Assembly (NCBI RefSeq): GCF_023074055.1
Contig: NZ_JADPKR010000046.1
Coordinates: 55,769 to 119,768, forward strand
From: Bradyrhizobium sp. 141
GTDB taxonomy: Bacteria; Pseudomonadota; Alphaproteobacteria; Rhizobiales; Xanthobacteraceae
Length of the DNA stretch: 64,000 bases
Direction of reading: 5' to 3'
In this document: positions 53,446-61,970 of the stretch, piece after piece
Layout of the letters: every line of letters begins with the position of its first letter
How positions within the stretch are numbered: position 1 is the first letter of the stretch
Translations under genes and position numbers: made by a program
Notes under the pieces: generated by a model
What the model saw: the letters and a program-made list of their open reading frames with translations, nothing else
Told to the model about the DNA's origin: nothing
Database searches by the model: none

Positions 53446-53473
53446 AAAAGACCGGCCTTTCGGCCGGTCTTTT
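53446..53473. terminator. Bidirectional terminator between FKBP and CsbD-like genes
   Basis: Perfect 12-bp arms AAAAGACCGGCC (53446-53457) and GGCCGGTCTTTT (53462-53473) with loop TTTC. A and T runs on opposite sides make it work for both convergent genes. Confidence 0.9.
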
Positions 53474-53495
53474 CGTTCTCAAGCTTGCTCGCGCG

Positions 53496-53714
53496 TCACT
53501 CCGTCGCGCGCTTTGCCGCTGCCGCGGCGCGATCCATCGCTTCCTTCGCGGCGTCCTTCGCATCGCCCATGGCCTGCTGGCCCTTGCCCTTCACTTCCTG
53601 GACCGCGCCTTCGCCCTTCATCCGGTCGGAACCGGTGGCTTCACCGATGCCTTGCTTGGCCTTGCCGATGGCTTCGTTGGCGTTGCCCTTGATCTTGTCG
53701 GTCGTGCTACCCAT
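53496..53714 (-). CDS. CsbD family stress protein
   Basis: 72 residues from ATG 53714, with AAGGAGAG six bases upstream. '[20 protein letters not shown]' and '[20 protein letters not shown]' are the CsbD signature. The alanine/lysine-rich C-terminal half is predicted helical. CsbD-like proteins are small general-stress proteins without known enzymatic activity. It is convergent with the FKBP gene, with a shared terminator between them. Confidence 0.88.
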   Translation of the reverse strand: MGSTTDKIKGNANEAIGKAKQGIGEATGSDRMKGEGAVQEVKGKGQQAMGDAKDAAKEAMDRAAAAAKRATE

Positions 53715-53842
53715 GAAACTCTCCTTCCATCCTGTTCGCAAAGACAACCTCCCGCAGCTACGAGGGTTCCGATTTTGGTATGGCTCGCGGGTGCAGCTTC
53801 GGGTTAGTTTGCCGCGCACGGAACCAACAGAAAGCAAGTCCC

Positions 53843-54355
53843 ATGACCGGCCATGATCATTCGCACTCCCACCATGACCACGATCACGACGATCGCTGGA
53901 AACATGACGGCGTGCGCGTCATTCCCAGTAACCAGCTCGACACCAACGTGCCCTCGACGGCAGGCATGGACCGCGCGGCCGCGATCAATTTCGCGCGCGT
54001 CGGCGCGCAGAAACTGTGGGCCGGCACCGTCAGCATCAAGCCGGACGCCAAGACCGGCGCGCATCATCACGGTCATCTCGAAAGCGTCATCTATGTCGTG
54101 AAGGGCAAGGCGCGGATGCGCTGGGGCGAGAGCCTGCAATTCACCGCGGAGGCAGGCCCCGGCGATTTCATTTTCGTCCCACCTTACGTGCCGCACCAGG
54201 AGATCAACGCCAGTCCCGACGAGGTGCTGGAATGCGTGCTGGTGCGCAGCGATGGCGAGGCGGTGGCGATCAACCTCGACATCGAGCCGATCGAGAAGCC
54301 CGAAACGGTGTTGTGGATCGACCCGGTGCACCGGGATCCGAACGAGAAGAAGTAA
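53843..54355 (+). CDS. Cupin-domain protein with histidine-rich N-terminus
   Basis: 170 residues from ATG 53843. The first ~23 residues are '[20 protein letters not shown]', a His/Asp-rich stretch likely to bind metal. The cupin motif 1 is '[20 protein letters not shown]' and motif 2 is '[20 protein letters not shown]', so the barrel metal site has its His and Glu ligands. Longer in-frame starts exist but add no domain. The reaction is unknown; cupins of this size include dioxygenases, isomerases and sensors. Its promoter region faces the CsbD gene. Confidence 0.85.
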   Translation: MTGHDHSHSHHDHDHDDRWKHDGVRVIPSNQLDTNVPSTAGMDRAAAINFARVGAQKLWAGTVSIKPDAKTGAHHHGHLESVIYVVKGKARMRWGESLQFTAEAGPGDFIFVPPYVPHQEINASPDEVLECVLVRSDGEAVAINLDIEPIEKPETVLWIDPVHRDPNEKK

Positions 54356-54485
54356 GGCTGCCTCAAGGGGCGGGGTTCGGTGCGACAGAACCTCGCAGCC
54401 GGGGTCCGAAAAAATAGTCGGAAAGCCGTGTCGGATGGCGGCTTGGCCGTCCGTCCTTGGGCAGAACCCGCCCAAGGAGCTTCCG

Positions 54486-54914
54486 ATGCCCAAGATGATC
54501 TTCGTCAACCTGCCGGTGACCGACCTCAAGCGCGCGACCGCCTTTTACGAGGCGATCGGCGCGATCAAGAACCCTCAATTCTGCGACGACACGGCGAGCT
54601 GCATGGTCTTTTCCGAGACCATCTTCGCCATGCTGCTGACCCACGACAAATTCCGTCAGTTCACGCCGAAGCCGATCGCGGATGCCAAGACCTCGAATCA
54701 AGTCCTGTTCTGCCTGTCCGCGGACAGCCGCAGCGAGGTCGACGATATCGTCGGTAAGGCCGAGGCTGCGGGCGGCGTGGCTGATCCCAGCCCGAAGGAC
54801 GAATACAGCTTCATGTACGGCCGCAGCTTCGAGGATCTCGATGGCCACATGTGGGGTGTGAACTGGATGGATCTCGCGGCTGCCCCTCCGCAGCCCGAGA
54901 TGGCGACTGCCTGA
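54486..54914 (+). CDS. VOC-superfamily protein (glyoxalase/bleomycin-resistance fold)
   Basis: 142 residues from ATG 54486, with AAGGAG eight bases before. 'KMIFVNLPVTDLKRATAFYE' and 'YGRSFEDLDGHMWGVNWMD' are the two half-fold signatures. A metal-site Glu is not obvious in the first half. Such proteins bind divalent metals and act as lyases, isomerases or resistance proteins; no substrate can be read. A second VOC gene follows after 35 bp, probably in one operon. Confidence 0.85.
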   Translation: MPKMIFVNLPVTDLKRATAFYEAIGAIKNPQFCDDTASCMVFSETIFAMLLTHDKFRQFTPKPIADAKTSNQVLFCLSADSRSEVDDIVGKAEAAGGVADPSPKDEYSFMYGRSFEDLDGHMWGVNWMDLAAAPPQPEMATA

Positions 54915-54949
54915 TCCAAACCCGGAAGATCTGAAGAGGAGCCTCCACG

Positions 54950-55438
54950 ATGTCCAAGCTCGTGCCCTGCATGTGGTTCAACGGCGATGCCGAGGACGCT
55001 GCAAAATTCTACGTTTCTCTCGTGCCAAATTCGGCGATCACGCATGTTCAGCGTAATGTTTCGGACGGTCCCTCCGGCAAGGAAGGCTCCGTGCTCGTCG
55101 TCGAGTTCACTGTGGCCGGCCAGCCGCTGGTCGCGCTCAACGGCGGGATGAAGATGGAATATACCCATGCCATCTCGCTGATGATTCATTGCGACGACCA
55201 GGCGCAGGTCGATCACGTCTGGAATGCGTTCCTGGCCCATGGCGGCAAGGAAGAGCAATGCGGCTGGCTCAGGGATCGCTGGGGCGTGGCGTGGCAGGTG
55301 GTGCCGAAAGTGATGTTCGAATTTCTGTCGAGCCCGGACAAGGCTGCCGCCGCGCGCGCGATGCAGGCCATGATGAAGATGGTGAAGCTGGACGTTGACG
55401 TGCTGCGCCGGGCCTTCGAGGGCAAGTCGGCGGCGTAG
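54950..55438 (+). CDS. VOC-family protein (PhnB-like, '3-demethylubiquinone' type)
   Basis: 162 residues from ATG 54950. 'LVPCMWFNGDAEDAAKFYVS' and 'GWLRDRWGVAWQVVPKVMFE' are the diagnostic blocks of the PhnB/UBIE-like VOC subgroup, often mis-annotated as 3-demethylubiquinone methyltransferase. There is no SAM-binding motif, so methyltransfer is unlikely. It is 35 bp after another VOC gene. A family B palindrome begins 30 bp after the stop. Confidence 0.87.
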   Translation: MSKLVPCMWFNGDAEDAAKFYVSLVPNSAITHVQRNVSDGPSGKEGSVLVVEFTVAGQPLVALNGGMKMEYTHAISLMIHCDDQAQVDHVWNAFLAHGGKEEQCGWLRDRWGVAWQVVPKVMFEFLSSPDKAAAARAMQAMMKMVKLDVDVLRRAFEGKSAA

Positions 55439-55467
55439 TGCAGACGCGCTCGCGACACGATCAGTAT

Positions 55468-55557
55468 CGTAGGGTGGGCAAAGGCGCTCTTGCGCCGTGC
55501 CCACCATCCGTCTCCGGTTGAGAGGTGGTGGGCACGCTTCGCCTTGCCCACCTACGA
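55468..55557. repeat. Intergenic palindrome family B, copy 1
   Basis: 'CGTAGGGTGGGCAAAGGCG' and a later 'GCCTTGCCCACCTACGA' form inverted ends around 'gtgcccaccatccg...gtgggcacgcttcg'. Other copies lie at 61879-61970 and 63821-63920. Confidence 0.87.
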
Positions 55558-55580
55558 GATTATTACCTTGGCGACGCGCC

Positions 55581-56735
55581 TCAGTAATTGATCCTCAGCC
55601 CCACGCCGCCGTGGATGGTGTTGCCGACCGGCTGCGGGCCCAGCGTGCCGTTGGCGAAGAGATCCACGACCCAACCCTTTTGCACGCGGAAGCCGAGGCG
55701 GCCGCCATATTCGAACCAGCCCTGGTTGCCCATGGTCGGCACCACCACGCCGTTGCCGGTCACGGTCGCGACGATGCCGCTGTGGCTCGCAAACGACTGC
55801 ACCCAGCCGCCGTTGATGTTGGCCTCGATGTTGCTGCCGTAGAGATGCGTCCACTGGCCGCCGATCTTGACCAGGCTGGTGCGGTCGGTGCCGGTCGCGA
55901 TGGTGGCGTCGAACGGATTGAAGGCCACCGTGCTGTCGGTATAGCCCGACACGCGCTGCCAGAGCTGCCAGACCTCGATCGAAGCTGCGACCTCGTCGCG
56001 CGGCGACACGCGGCTCATCCAGCCGGCGCGGCCGTAGACCGCATAGTTCGAGGCGTTGGTGGAGCTGGTCACGCTCACCGGACCGAGACTGGTGTTGTAG
56101 CTGCGGGTGTAGCGCGCCTTCTCCCACGGCGTCAGGATCGTTCCGACGTCGAAGAACGGGCGCGAGGAGCCCCAATCGGTGAAGTCGTAGCGCAGCGCGA
56201 ACGCACCGATCGGCGCGCTCGTGATCTTGTAACCGCCTTCGTTGTAGTGCGTGTAGGCGATGCCGGCGAGCAGCGACAGATTGTTGGTCAGCTCCTTGCG
56301 GCCGTGGATGCCGGCCGAGAACGAGCCGGCCGAGCCGAACGCGCTGATGCAATCGCTGCAATTGACCTGCTCGTTGACGCCGAGCAGCACCGTGCCGAGT
56401 ACCCGGTTGGTGATCATCTGGTTGAAGCGCTGGCCCGCGAGGCCGCCGATCGAATTGCCGCTGGAATCGGCGCCGGTGGGTCCCGACGGCGGAGGATACG
56501 GGCTCGGCGAAGGCGACGGATAGGGGCTCGGCGATGGGGAGGGCGTAGGAGTGGGTGACGGATACGGTGACGGAGAATAGGTCGGGGACGGATTGGGATT
56601 CGGTTCACCGCACCCGGACTCGCACTCCGCCGCCTGCGCAGCCGCCGGGCGGGCATTCAATGCGACAAGCGCAAACGCCGCGGTTGCGGTCAGCACAGCG
56701 GCAAGGATGAGGCGCCTGACGTTGAACTTCGCCAT
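55581..56735 (-). CDS. Outer-membrane beta-barrel protein with Pro/Ser-rich linker
   Basis: 384 residues from ATG 56735, 2 bp after the FecR-domain gene's stop. Residues ~1-34 are a signal peptide ('AAVLTATAAFALVALNARPA'). About 45 residues of 'PSPSPYPSPSP'-type repeats follow, then a ~280-residue C-terminal barrel ('QRFNQMITNRVLGTVLLGVN', 'NLSLLAGIAYTHYNEGGYKI') ending in '...NTIHGGVGLRINY', with the aromatic C-terminus typical of BAM substrates. It looks like an autotransporter barrel with almost no passenger. Cargo and function are unknown. Confidence 0.75.
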   Translation of the reverse strand: MAKFNVRRLILAAVLTATAAFALVALNARPAAAQAAECESGCGEPNPNPSPTYSPSPYPSPTPTPSPSPSPYPSPSPSPYPPPSGPTGADSSGNSIGGLAGQRFNQMITNRVLGTVLLGVNEQVNCSDCISAFGSAGSFSAGIHGRKELTNNLSLLAGIAYTHYNEGGYKITSAPIGAFALRYDFTDWGSSRPFFDVGTILTPWEKARYTRSYNTSLGPVSVTSSTNASNYAVYGRAGWMSRVSPRDEVAASIEVWQLWQRVSGYTDSTVAFNPFDATIATGTDRTSLVKIGGQWTHLYGSNIEANINGGWVQSFASHSGIVATVTGNGVVVPTMGNQGWFEYGGRLGFRVQKGWVVDLFANGTLGPQPVGNTIHGGVGLRINY

Positions 56736-56737
56736 CG

Positions 56738-57439
56738 TCAGCGCCCGCAGAGCATGCCGTCGTCCTGGACGGCGGGCGTGATGGTCGGCGAGGCGCCGGC
56801 GTACTGGTTCACCGCGCACAACCCGGCGCTCGCTGCGCAGTTGGCGGCGAAGGTCCAGGGCGGCGTATTGGACTTGGTGATGCTCACCTTGCCGCCGGTC
56901 GAGGTGATGATCGCGGTGTCGCCAGGCTGAGTGAGTTGCACGCATTGGGAGCTCGTCGTGCAGACGCTGGCCGCGCCGTCCTGAAGCACGACGACGGAGC
57001 GCCCGCGCTGCGAGAGGATGTCGAGCGTGGTGCCGCGCACGCCGATGGTCGCAAGCGGCGTCGTGATCTTGTAGGCGGTCTTGGCGGAATGTCCGGTGAC
57101 GAAACGGAATGCGCCGGTGGTCATGCGGATGGCGATGTCGCGATAGCTGTGCTCGTCGTTGAAGACGGTGCGGTCGAGCTTGAGCGTGGCGCTCGGCCCG
57201 AGCGACAGATTGGTGCTGTCGGCCATCACGAAGCGCGCTGCGCTGTCGGCGCCGGTGCGCACGGTCTCGTCGCGCAGCATGCTGTCGCCGACGCTGATCG
57301 GTATCGTGGTCGCGGCCACGCGAACCACGTCGTTCTGGATCACGACGGCTTCGCCGACGCGCGTCTGCGCCAGCGCGCAAGGCGCCGCACATAATGCGGC
57401 CGACAACAAGGTGGGGAAAAGCCAGAAACGCAAATTCAT
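56738..57439 (-). CDS. FecR-domain periplasmic protein
   Basis: 233 residues from ATG 57439. A signal peptide covers about residues 1-24 ('LFPTLLSAALCAAPCALAQT'). The FecR domain (about 30-150) contains 'VGDSMLRDETVRTGADSAAR' and 'YKITTPLATIGVRGTTLDIL'. Unlike true FecR it has no cytoplasmic anti-sigma part and no membrane helix after the signal. C-terminal cysteine pairs ('CTTSSQC', 'CAASAGLC') may form disulphides. It is co-transcribed with the barrel protein gene. Family members of this type often pair with secreted or barrel proteins; the ligand is unknown. Confidence 0.8.
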   Translation of the reverse strand: MNLRFWLFPTLLSAALCAAPCALAQTRVGEAVVIQNDVVRVAATTIPISVGDSMLRDETVRTGADSAARFVMADSTNLSLGPSATLKLDRTVFNDEHSYRDIAIRMTTGAFRFVTGHSAKTAYKITTPLATIGVRGTTLDILSQRGRSVVVLQDGAASVCTTSSQCVQLTQPGDTAIITSTGGKVSITKSNTPPWTFAANCAASAGLCAVNQYAGASPTITPAVQDDGMLCGR

Positions 57440-57659
57440 TTTCGCAACCGATCGATATGTCCCTGATCGTACCGGATCGCGCATGCTTGCGATGTGGCGA
57501 ATTTATCACAAGCAGCGCGGGACGTGCGCTATGCTTAGTGACAGTTGCGGCAGAATGCGTTCAATGAAAATCGCGATCTCTTTTTTTGTCCGCGGTGACG
57601 CAAATTTGCCACGCAAAACATCCCCACAGCAGCCCCTTGAACCGTCCGCAGTTCCCAAG

Positions 57660-58922
57660 ATGTCGCGGAGCACAGTCATTGCTGTCGCAATCTTCCTGGT
57701 CGCTCATCTCGCGCTGCTGATCGGCCTGACGACGCCGGAGAAATTCGTCTTCGACGAGGTGCACTACGTGCCGGCGGCGCGGCAGATGCTGGCACCGGCG
57801 ATGTCGCAGCCGATGCTCAATCCGATGCACCCGCCGCTGGGAAAAGAGCTGATCGCGGCCTCGATCGCGGCGTTTGGCGACAACGCGCTCGGCTGGCGCT
57901 ATCCCGCGACATTGTTCGGCGCATTGGCGATCGTCGCGATCTATCTGTGCGGCCTCGCGCTGTTCTCCGCGCAAGGGCCTGCGATTGCCGCCGCGCTGAT
58001 CGCCGGGTTGAACCAGATGCTGTACGTGCAGGCGCGCATCGCCATGCTCGATATCTTTGCGCTCGGCCTCAGTCTGCTCGCGATCGCAGCCTTCATGCAT
58101 GGTTTTCGACGAGAGCGGCCGCAGGCGCTGTTCGCGCTTGCCGGCGGCCTGTTCGGTCTGGCCGCAGCCTGCAAATGGAGCGGCCTGTTTCCGCTCGGCG
58201 TCTGCATCGTCATCGTTGCGGTGATCCGTCTGATGCAGGGCTGGCGAACACTGTTCGCCGACGCGAAGCCGGACGACTGGTATCGGCCGGATCTCTGGTC
58301 CGGCTTGAAGCTGCATCATGTCGCGCTGTGCTTCGCCGTCTTGCCAGGCGTGGCTTACCTTGCCGCCTTCGTTCCGCTCTACGGCCTGTCGCTGCCGGAC
58401 CTGATCGAGGCGCAGCGCCGGATCTTCGCCGACAACACGACGACCGCGATTGCCGGCCACACCTATATGAGTTCGTGGCCGTCCTGGCCGCTGCTCGCCC
58501 GTCCCGTCTGGTTCCTGTTCGACAAGAGCGCGGAGGACAACGTCGCCGCGATTGTCTTTCTCGGCAATCCGCTGGTGCTGTGGCCGGCGCTGGTTGCGCT
58601 CACTGTGGTGCTGCGCGACTTCATCGTGGCGCGGCGCTGGGATGCCTTCCTGATCGCGGCGTTCTATTTCGGGCCCTGGCTCGCCTGGGCGCTGCTGCCG
58701 CGCACACTCGGCTTCATCTACTATTACCTGCCGGCCGCGACCGCGGCGTCGCTCGCGCTGGTCTATGTGCTGCGCCGGCAGGGGCTGCCGCGCTGGCTGC
58801 TGTGGGCCTATGTCGGCGTCGCCGCAGCCGGCTTTACGGTCATGCTGCCGGTTTCCGCAGCCTTCGTCGGCACCTCCATGCGGACCTTCGGCCGGCTGAT
58901 GCTGTTCCAGAGCTGGATATGA
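57660..58922 (+). CDS. PMT-family glycosyltransferase (protein O-mannosyltransferase-like, GT39)
   Basis: 420 residues from ATG 57660; an ATG at 57564 would add 32 mostly polar residues before helix 1. About ten hydrophobic segments are seen. The first periplasmic loop 'TTPEKFVFDEVHYVPAARQM' holds the catalytic Asp-Glu of the GT39/PMT family, and 'LNPMHPPLGKELIAASIAAF' is the PMT hallmark. Bacterial PMTs use polyprenyl-phosphate-mannose to glycosylate exported proteins or lipids, so the substrate need not be mannose. It ends near a perfect hairpin. Confidence 0.85.
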   Translation: MSRSTVIAVAIFLVAHLALLIGLTTPEKFVFDEVHYVPAARQMLAPAMSQPMLNPMHPPLGKELIAASIAAFGDNALGWRYPATLFGALAIVAIYLCGLALFSAQGPAIAAALIAGLNQMLYVQARIAMLDIFALGLSLLAIAAFMHGFRRERPQALFALAGGLFGLAAACKWSGLFPLGVCIVIVAVIRLMQGWRTLFADAKPDDWYRPDLWSGLKLHHVALCFAVLPGVAYLAAFVPLYGLSLPDLIEAQRRIFADNTTTAIAGHTYMSSWPSWPLLARPVWFLFDKSAEDNVAAIVFLGNPLVLWPALVALTVVLRDFIVARRWDAFLIAAFYFGPWLAWALLPRTLGFIYYYLPAATAASLALVYVLRRQGLPRWLLWAYVGVAAAGFTVMLPVSAAFVGTSMRTFGRLMLFQSWI

Positions 58923-58925
58923 CAA

Positions 58926-58957
58926 CGCCGCCTGCCGGGGCGGCAGGCGGCGAGTTT
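58926..58957. terminator. Terminator between the PMT-like and OmpA-like genes
   Basis: Perfect 11-bp arms CGCCGCCTGCC (58926-58936) and GGCAGGCGGCG (58942-58952) with a 5-base loop, followed by 'AGTTTTGC'. It serves the convergent genes on either side. Confidence 0.8.
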
Positions 58958-58979
58958 TGCGTTGGCGATCAATTCCGGA

Positions 58980-59627
58980 TCATTTCGACGCGGTTTTGGT
59001 GTCCATGTTCACGACCTGGACGCGGCGGTTGATCGGGTCAGCGCCGTTGGCGGTGTCCTTCAGCTTGGTCTCGCCGTAACCGACGGTGACGACATCGGTG
59101 CCGTTCAGACCGTAGTTCTGCACCAAATACTTCTTGATGGTGTCGGCGCGCCGCTCGGAGAGCCCCTGATTGTACTCTTCGCCACCGGTCGCGTCGGTAT
59201 GGCCGGCGACCACGAAGGTCGAGCCCTTGAGCGCCGGATCCGACAGGGCCTTGCCGAGCGCCTGCACCGAGGCCATCGAGGTCTTGGCGATGTCGGCCGA
59301 GTTGTAGTCGAACTGGATCTCCAGGTCGATCTTCGGCTTGGTCGCGGCGAGCTCGGCGATCTGCTCGCGCTCGCCGGTTGAGAGCGACCGGGTCGAGCGG
59401 TTGCGTACGGTGTTCAGGAAGGTCGCTTCCTTGGCCTGCACGGCCGTGTCGGCCTGCGGACCGACGGACAGGCCGCGGGTCGCCGGCTTCGGCTTCAGTG
59501 CATCCAGGATCTTGTCGGTGGAGACGTTGTTGTCGCCGGCCATGGCCAAGCCCGCCGTCATCGACAGGGCGGCGGTGAGAGTCATCGCCTTCAGTCCAAA
59601 GAACTTATCAAAACGGGTCATTGTCAT
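58980..59627 (-). CDS. OmpA-family cell-wall-binding protein, exported
   Basis: 215 residues. A signal peptide covers about residues 1-30 ('AMTLTAALSMTAGLAMAGDN'). The C-terminal OmpA domain (~95-205) contains 'IDLEIQFDYNSADIAKTSMA' and 'VVAGHTDATGGEEYNQGLSE', with Asp and Arg residues that bind diaminopimelate-type peptidoglycan ('HTDATG', 'SERRADTI'). There is no N-terminal beta-barrel, so it is a periplasmic wall-binding protein rather than a porin. Its start is preceded by 'TATGACA' with no strong ribosome site; ATG 59627 or the nearby ATG 59621 may be used. Confidence 0.85.
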   Translation of the reverse strand: MTMTRFDKFFGLKAMTLTAALSMTAGLAMAGDNNVSTDKILDALKPKPATRGLSVGPQADTAVQAKEATFLNTVRNRSTRSLSTGEREQIAELAATKPKIDLEIQFDYNSADIAKTSMASVQALGKALSDPALKGSTFVVAGHTDATGGEEYNQGLSERRADTIKKYLVQNYGLNGTDVVTVGYGETKLKDTANGADPINRRVQVVNMDTKTASK

Positions 59628-59916
59628 ATCCTCGGTGTTACGCCTGATAGCGATTTGATGCTGCGAGCCTAGGGCAGGTTCAAAGAGCTTGATGTGATCT
59701 TGGTCACATCCAAGGCCGCCGAGCCGAGGTCACCCTGATCTGCCGCGATCACTGCTTCGAACCCGGCCCGTGGGTTTTTCGGAAACCCGCGTGCACCGAT
59801 CGTCGCAAAGGCGTCGCCGAGCGGCCCGCGCGCGAACAAGAATTCGTCCAGATGCCCGCCTAGCACGTTTCAATCATTCAACAATTCGTCCGTGACCGGG
59901 AGCTGAGTTCCATCCA

Positions 59917-60234
59917 GTGCCGAGGCCGACCGACTACCAACGTGACAACCAGTTCTATCGAAGCGGCCCGCCGGATCGGCCAGTGCACCTGAACTCGATG
60001 CCCATCTATATCGGCGCAGCCATGATTGCGGTGGCGATCCTGCTGTCGACGCTGATTACGGGGATGACCTCCCGCTATGTTGGCCTCGAGGGGCCGACCG
60101 AGGAAAACATCTGGCTGGTCGATCGTCTCACCGGCAACGTCTATCGCTGCCAGTCGGAGGGGCGCGGCAAGGCGTCGTGCGAGCCGGATGTCGCGACGGG
60201 CAGCGTCGGGGAGCGCCCAAAAGCCGCACGCTAA
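59917..60234 (+). CDS. Small single-pass membrane protein of unknown function
   Basis: 105 residues from GTG 59917 (GGGAG about 15 bases before). There is one clear membrane helix at about residues 29-50 ('MPIYIGAAMIAVAILLSTLI'). The outside part, 'TEENIWLVDRLTGNVYRCQS', contains two Cys that could pair. The N-terminus is polar and basic. No motif or family is recognised. Neighbours are an OmpA-like gene (divergent) and a small exported protein 120 bp downstream; no shared function is evident. Confidence 0.6.
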   Translation: MPRPTDYQRDNQFYRSGPPDRPVHLNSMPIYIGAAMIAVAILLSTLITGMTSRYVGLEGPTEENIWLVDRLTGNVYRCQSEGRGKASCEPDVATGSVGERPKAAR

Positions 60235-60354
60235 TAGTGGGCTGGCACTGCAGCGCAGCAACGAAAATGTCTTCTCCCTGAAAACTTGTCACTGAAGAAT
60301 GGCTCTCGTGTTGGCCGGCATGGCGCCGGTTTTGTTCTACGGAGGAGACATTCG

Positions 60355-60600
60355 ATGAAGATGTTGCTTTCGGCCGTTCTGCTCGCCGCATTCGCGGCCT
60401 CGCCGGCTTCTGCGGCAAAGATGCAACCCTGTACCGGCGAGGCGATCGGCAAATCGATGACCGCGATGGGAACCGTGGATTCGCCCGCCAAACAGGCGAT
60501 GGCGAAGGAAATGGCTGCAGCCAACACCGAGATGAGCAAAGGCAACATGCGTGGCGCCTGCAAGCACTACATCAAGGCGCAGAAGATGAGCGCGAAATAG
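60355..60600 (+). CDS. Small exported helical protein of unknown function
   Basis: 81 residues from ATG 60355, with GGAGGAG seven bases upstream. A signal peptide covers about residues 1-22 ('LLSAVLLAAFAASPASAAKM'). The mature part is ~60 residues, K/M/A-rich and helical, with two Cys ('PCTGEAIG', 'GACKHYIK') that may form a disulphide. 'AMAKEMAAANTEMSKGNMRG' is the middle of a helix. I recognise no family. A rho-independent terminator 20 bp after the stop shows that it is an independent transcription unit. Confidence 0.75.
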   Translation: MKMLLSAVLLAAFAASPASAAKMQPCTGEAIGKSMTAMGTVDSPAKQAMAKEMAAANTEMSKGNMRGACKHYIKAQKMSAK

Positions 60601-60619
60601 TTGAGCGTCGATTGACCGA

Positions 60620-60650
60620 CCGCGCTGTCAGCAGATGGCAGCGCGGTTTT
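60620..60650 (+). terminator. Rho-independent terminator after the small exported protein gene
   Basis: Arms CCGCGCTG (60620-60627) and CAGCGCGG (60639-60646) with an 11-base loop, followed by TTTTCTT. Confidence 0.85.
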
Positions 60651-60699
60651 CTTGCATCTTTTGTTTGCCCCAGCGAATCCCGCTACATTGCTTCCCGCA

Positions 60700-61860
60700 A
60701 TGTCCCGCGCTCCAAAACCGCTCTCCCTCACCATGACACAGGCCCGGCAGATCTGGCTGCACGCCCAGCGGCTGGATGAGCGCGCCCCGTTCGGCGACGG
60801 AGCGCAGGCCGTCGCCGACGCGGTAGCTCATCTCGGCTATGTGCAGATCGACACCATCAACGTCATCGAGCGCTGCCATCACCATATCCTGTTCAGCCGT
60901 ATCCCGTCGTACCGCCGCGCCGATCTGCGTCACGCCCAGAGCGTCGACAAACGCGTGTTCGAATACTGGACGCACGCGCTCTCTTACGTTCCGGCTGACG
61001 ACTTCCGCTTCTTCTTGCCGGCGATGCGCGAGCATCGCCGCGAGGGGCACAAATGGTTCGCCTCGGTGAAGCCGGCCGACACGCGCAAGGTGATGCGGTT
61101 GGTGCGTGCCGGTCCGCTGACGATCCGCGACATCGAGGACGACGTGCTCACCGAGAAGGAGCACCTGTGGCAGAGCCGCAAGCCTTCGAAGCGGGCGTTG
61201 CAGCTTGCCTTCTATACCGGCGCCGTGACCATCAGCGAGCGGCAGGGTATGCTCAAGACTTACGAGCTGATGACACGTCATTTCGGCTGGGACAAGCTGC
61301 CGAGGCCCGCCTCGTCAAGGGAGATCACGGCCTATCTGCTCGACCGCGCATTGCGCTCGCAAGGGGTGGTGAGCCTCGATTCGATCTGTCATCTCGATGC
61401 GCCGCGCAAGAAGGCGGTCGCGAGCCTGATCGCCGCGCGCGTCCGCCGCGGCGAGCTCGTGCCGATCGCGCTCGAGGGCGCCGGCAAGCAGGAGCATTGG
61501 GCCTTCCCCGCCGCGCTCGAGCCGCATGAGGTGTCGCCCGACCTCGTCCACATCCTCTCGCCGTTCGATCCCCTGATCATCCAGCGCAAGCGCACCAATC
61601 TCATCTTCGGTTACAACCACCTGTTCGAGGCCTATGTGCCGAAGGCCAAACGCAAGCTCGGCTATTTTGCGCTGCCGGTGCTGGTCGGCGACGAGATCGT
61701 CGCTGCGCTCGACCTGAAGACGGATCGGCAGGCCAACAAGCTCTTGATGCAGAAATGGACCTGGGTCGGGCAGGGGAAGAAGACGGCAGGGCGCAAGGAG
61801 ATCAAGCGCGTGATCGAGGACGAGCTTGATCGCTTCGAGCGGTTTCAGCTGGCGGAGTGA
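60700..61860 (+). CDS. Winged-helix YcaQ-like DNA glycosylase family protein
   Basis: 386 residues from ATG 60700; a TTG/ATG further upstream is not needed. 'VAHLGYVQIDTINVIERCHH' contains the Q-x-D catalytic motif and the 'ERxHH' that follow it in the HTH_42/YcaQ family. 'VFEYWTHALSYVPADDFRFF' is the next conserved block, and 'HILSPFDPLIIQRKRTNLIF' with 'YNHLFEAYVPKAKRKLGYFA' close the domain. E. coli YcaQ unhooks DNA inter-strand crosslinks. The length (386) matches. It stands alone between an independent terminator and a family B palindrome. Confidence 0.87.
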   Translation: MSRAPKPLSLTMTQARQIWLHAQRLDERAPFGDGAQAVADAVAHLGYVQIDTINVIERCHHHILFSRIPSYRRADLRHAQSVDKRVFEYWTHALSYVPADDFRFFLPAMREHRREGHKWFASVKPADTRKVMRLVRAGPLTIRDIEDDVLTEKEHLWQSRKPSKRALQLAFYTGAVTISERQGMLKTYELMTRHFGWDKLPRPASSREITAYLLDRALRSQGVVSLDSICHLDAPRKKAVASLIAARVRRGELVPIALEGAGKQEHWAFPAALEPHEVSPDLVHILSPFDPLIIQRKRTNLIFGYNHLFEAYVPKAKRKLGYFALPVLVGDEIVAALDLKTDRQANKLLMQKWTWVGQGKKTAGRKEIKRVIEDELDRFERFQLAE

Positions 61861-61878
61861 GTTGCAAAACACCGGTCT

Positions 61879-61970
61879 CGTAGGGTGGGCAAAGGCGCGA
61901 AGCGGTGTGCCCACCAGTTCTCGTCACGAGATGTCGTTGGTGGGCACGCTTCGCTTTGCCCAACCTACGA
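61879..61970. repeat. Intergenic palindrome family B, copy 2
   Basis: 'CGTAGGGTGGGCAAAGGCGC' and a later 'GCTTTGCCCAACCTACGA' are inverted ends, as in the copies at 55468 and 63821. The 3' end of the gene at 61924-62403 lies inside this repeat. Confidence 0.87.

Noticed and set aside
54950..55438. 3-demethylubiquinone-9 3-methyltransferase
   Set aside because: The protein has the VOC fold signatures and no SAM-binding motif; that name is a frequent mis-annotation of this group.
59669..59866. A 65-codon minus-strand frame between the OmpA-like and small membrane protein genes
   Set aside because: It lies in what is probably the promoter region of the OmpA-like gene and has no ribosome site; I cannot support it.
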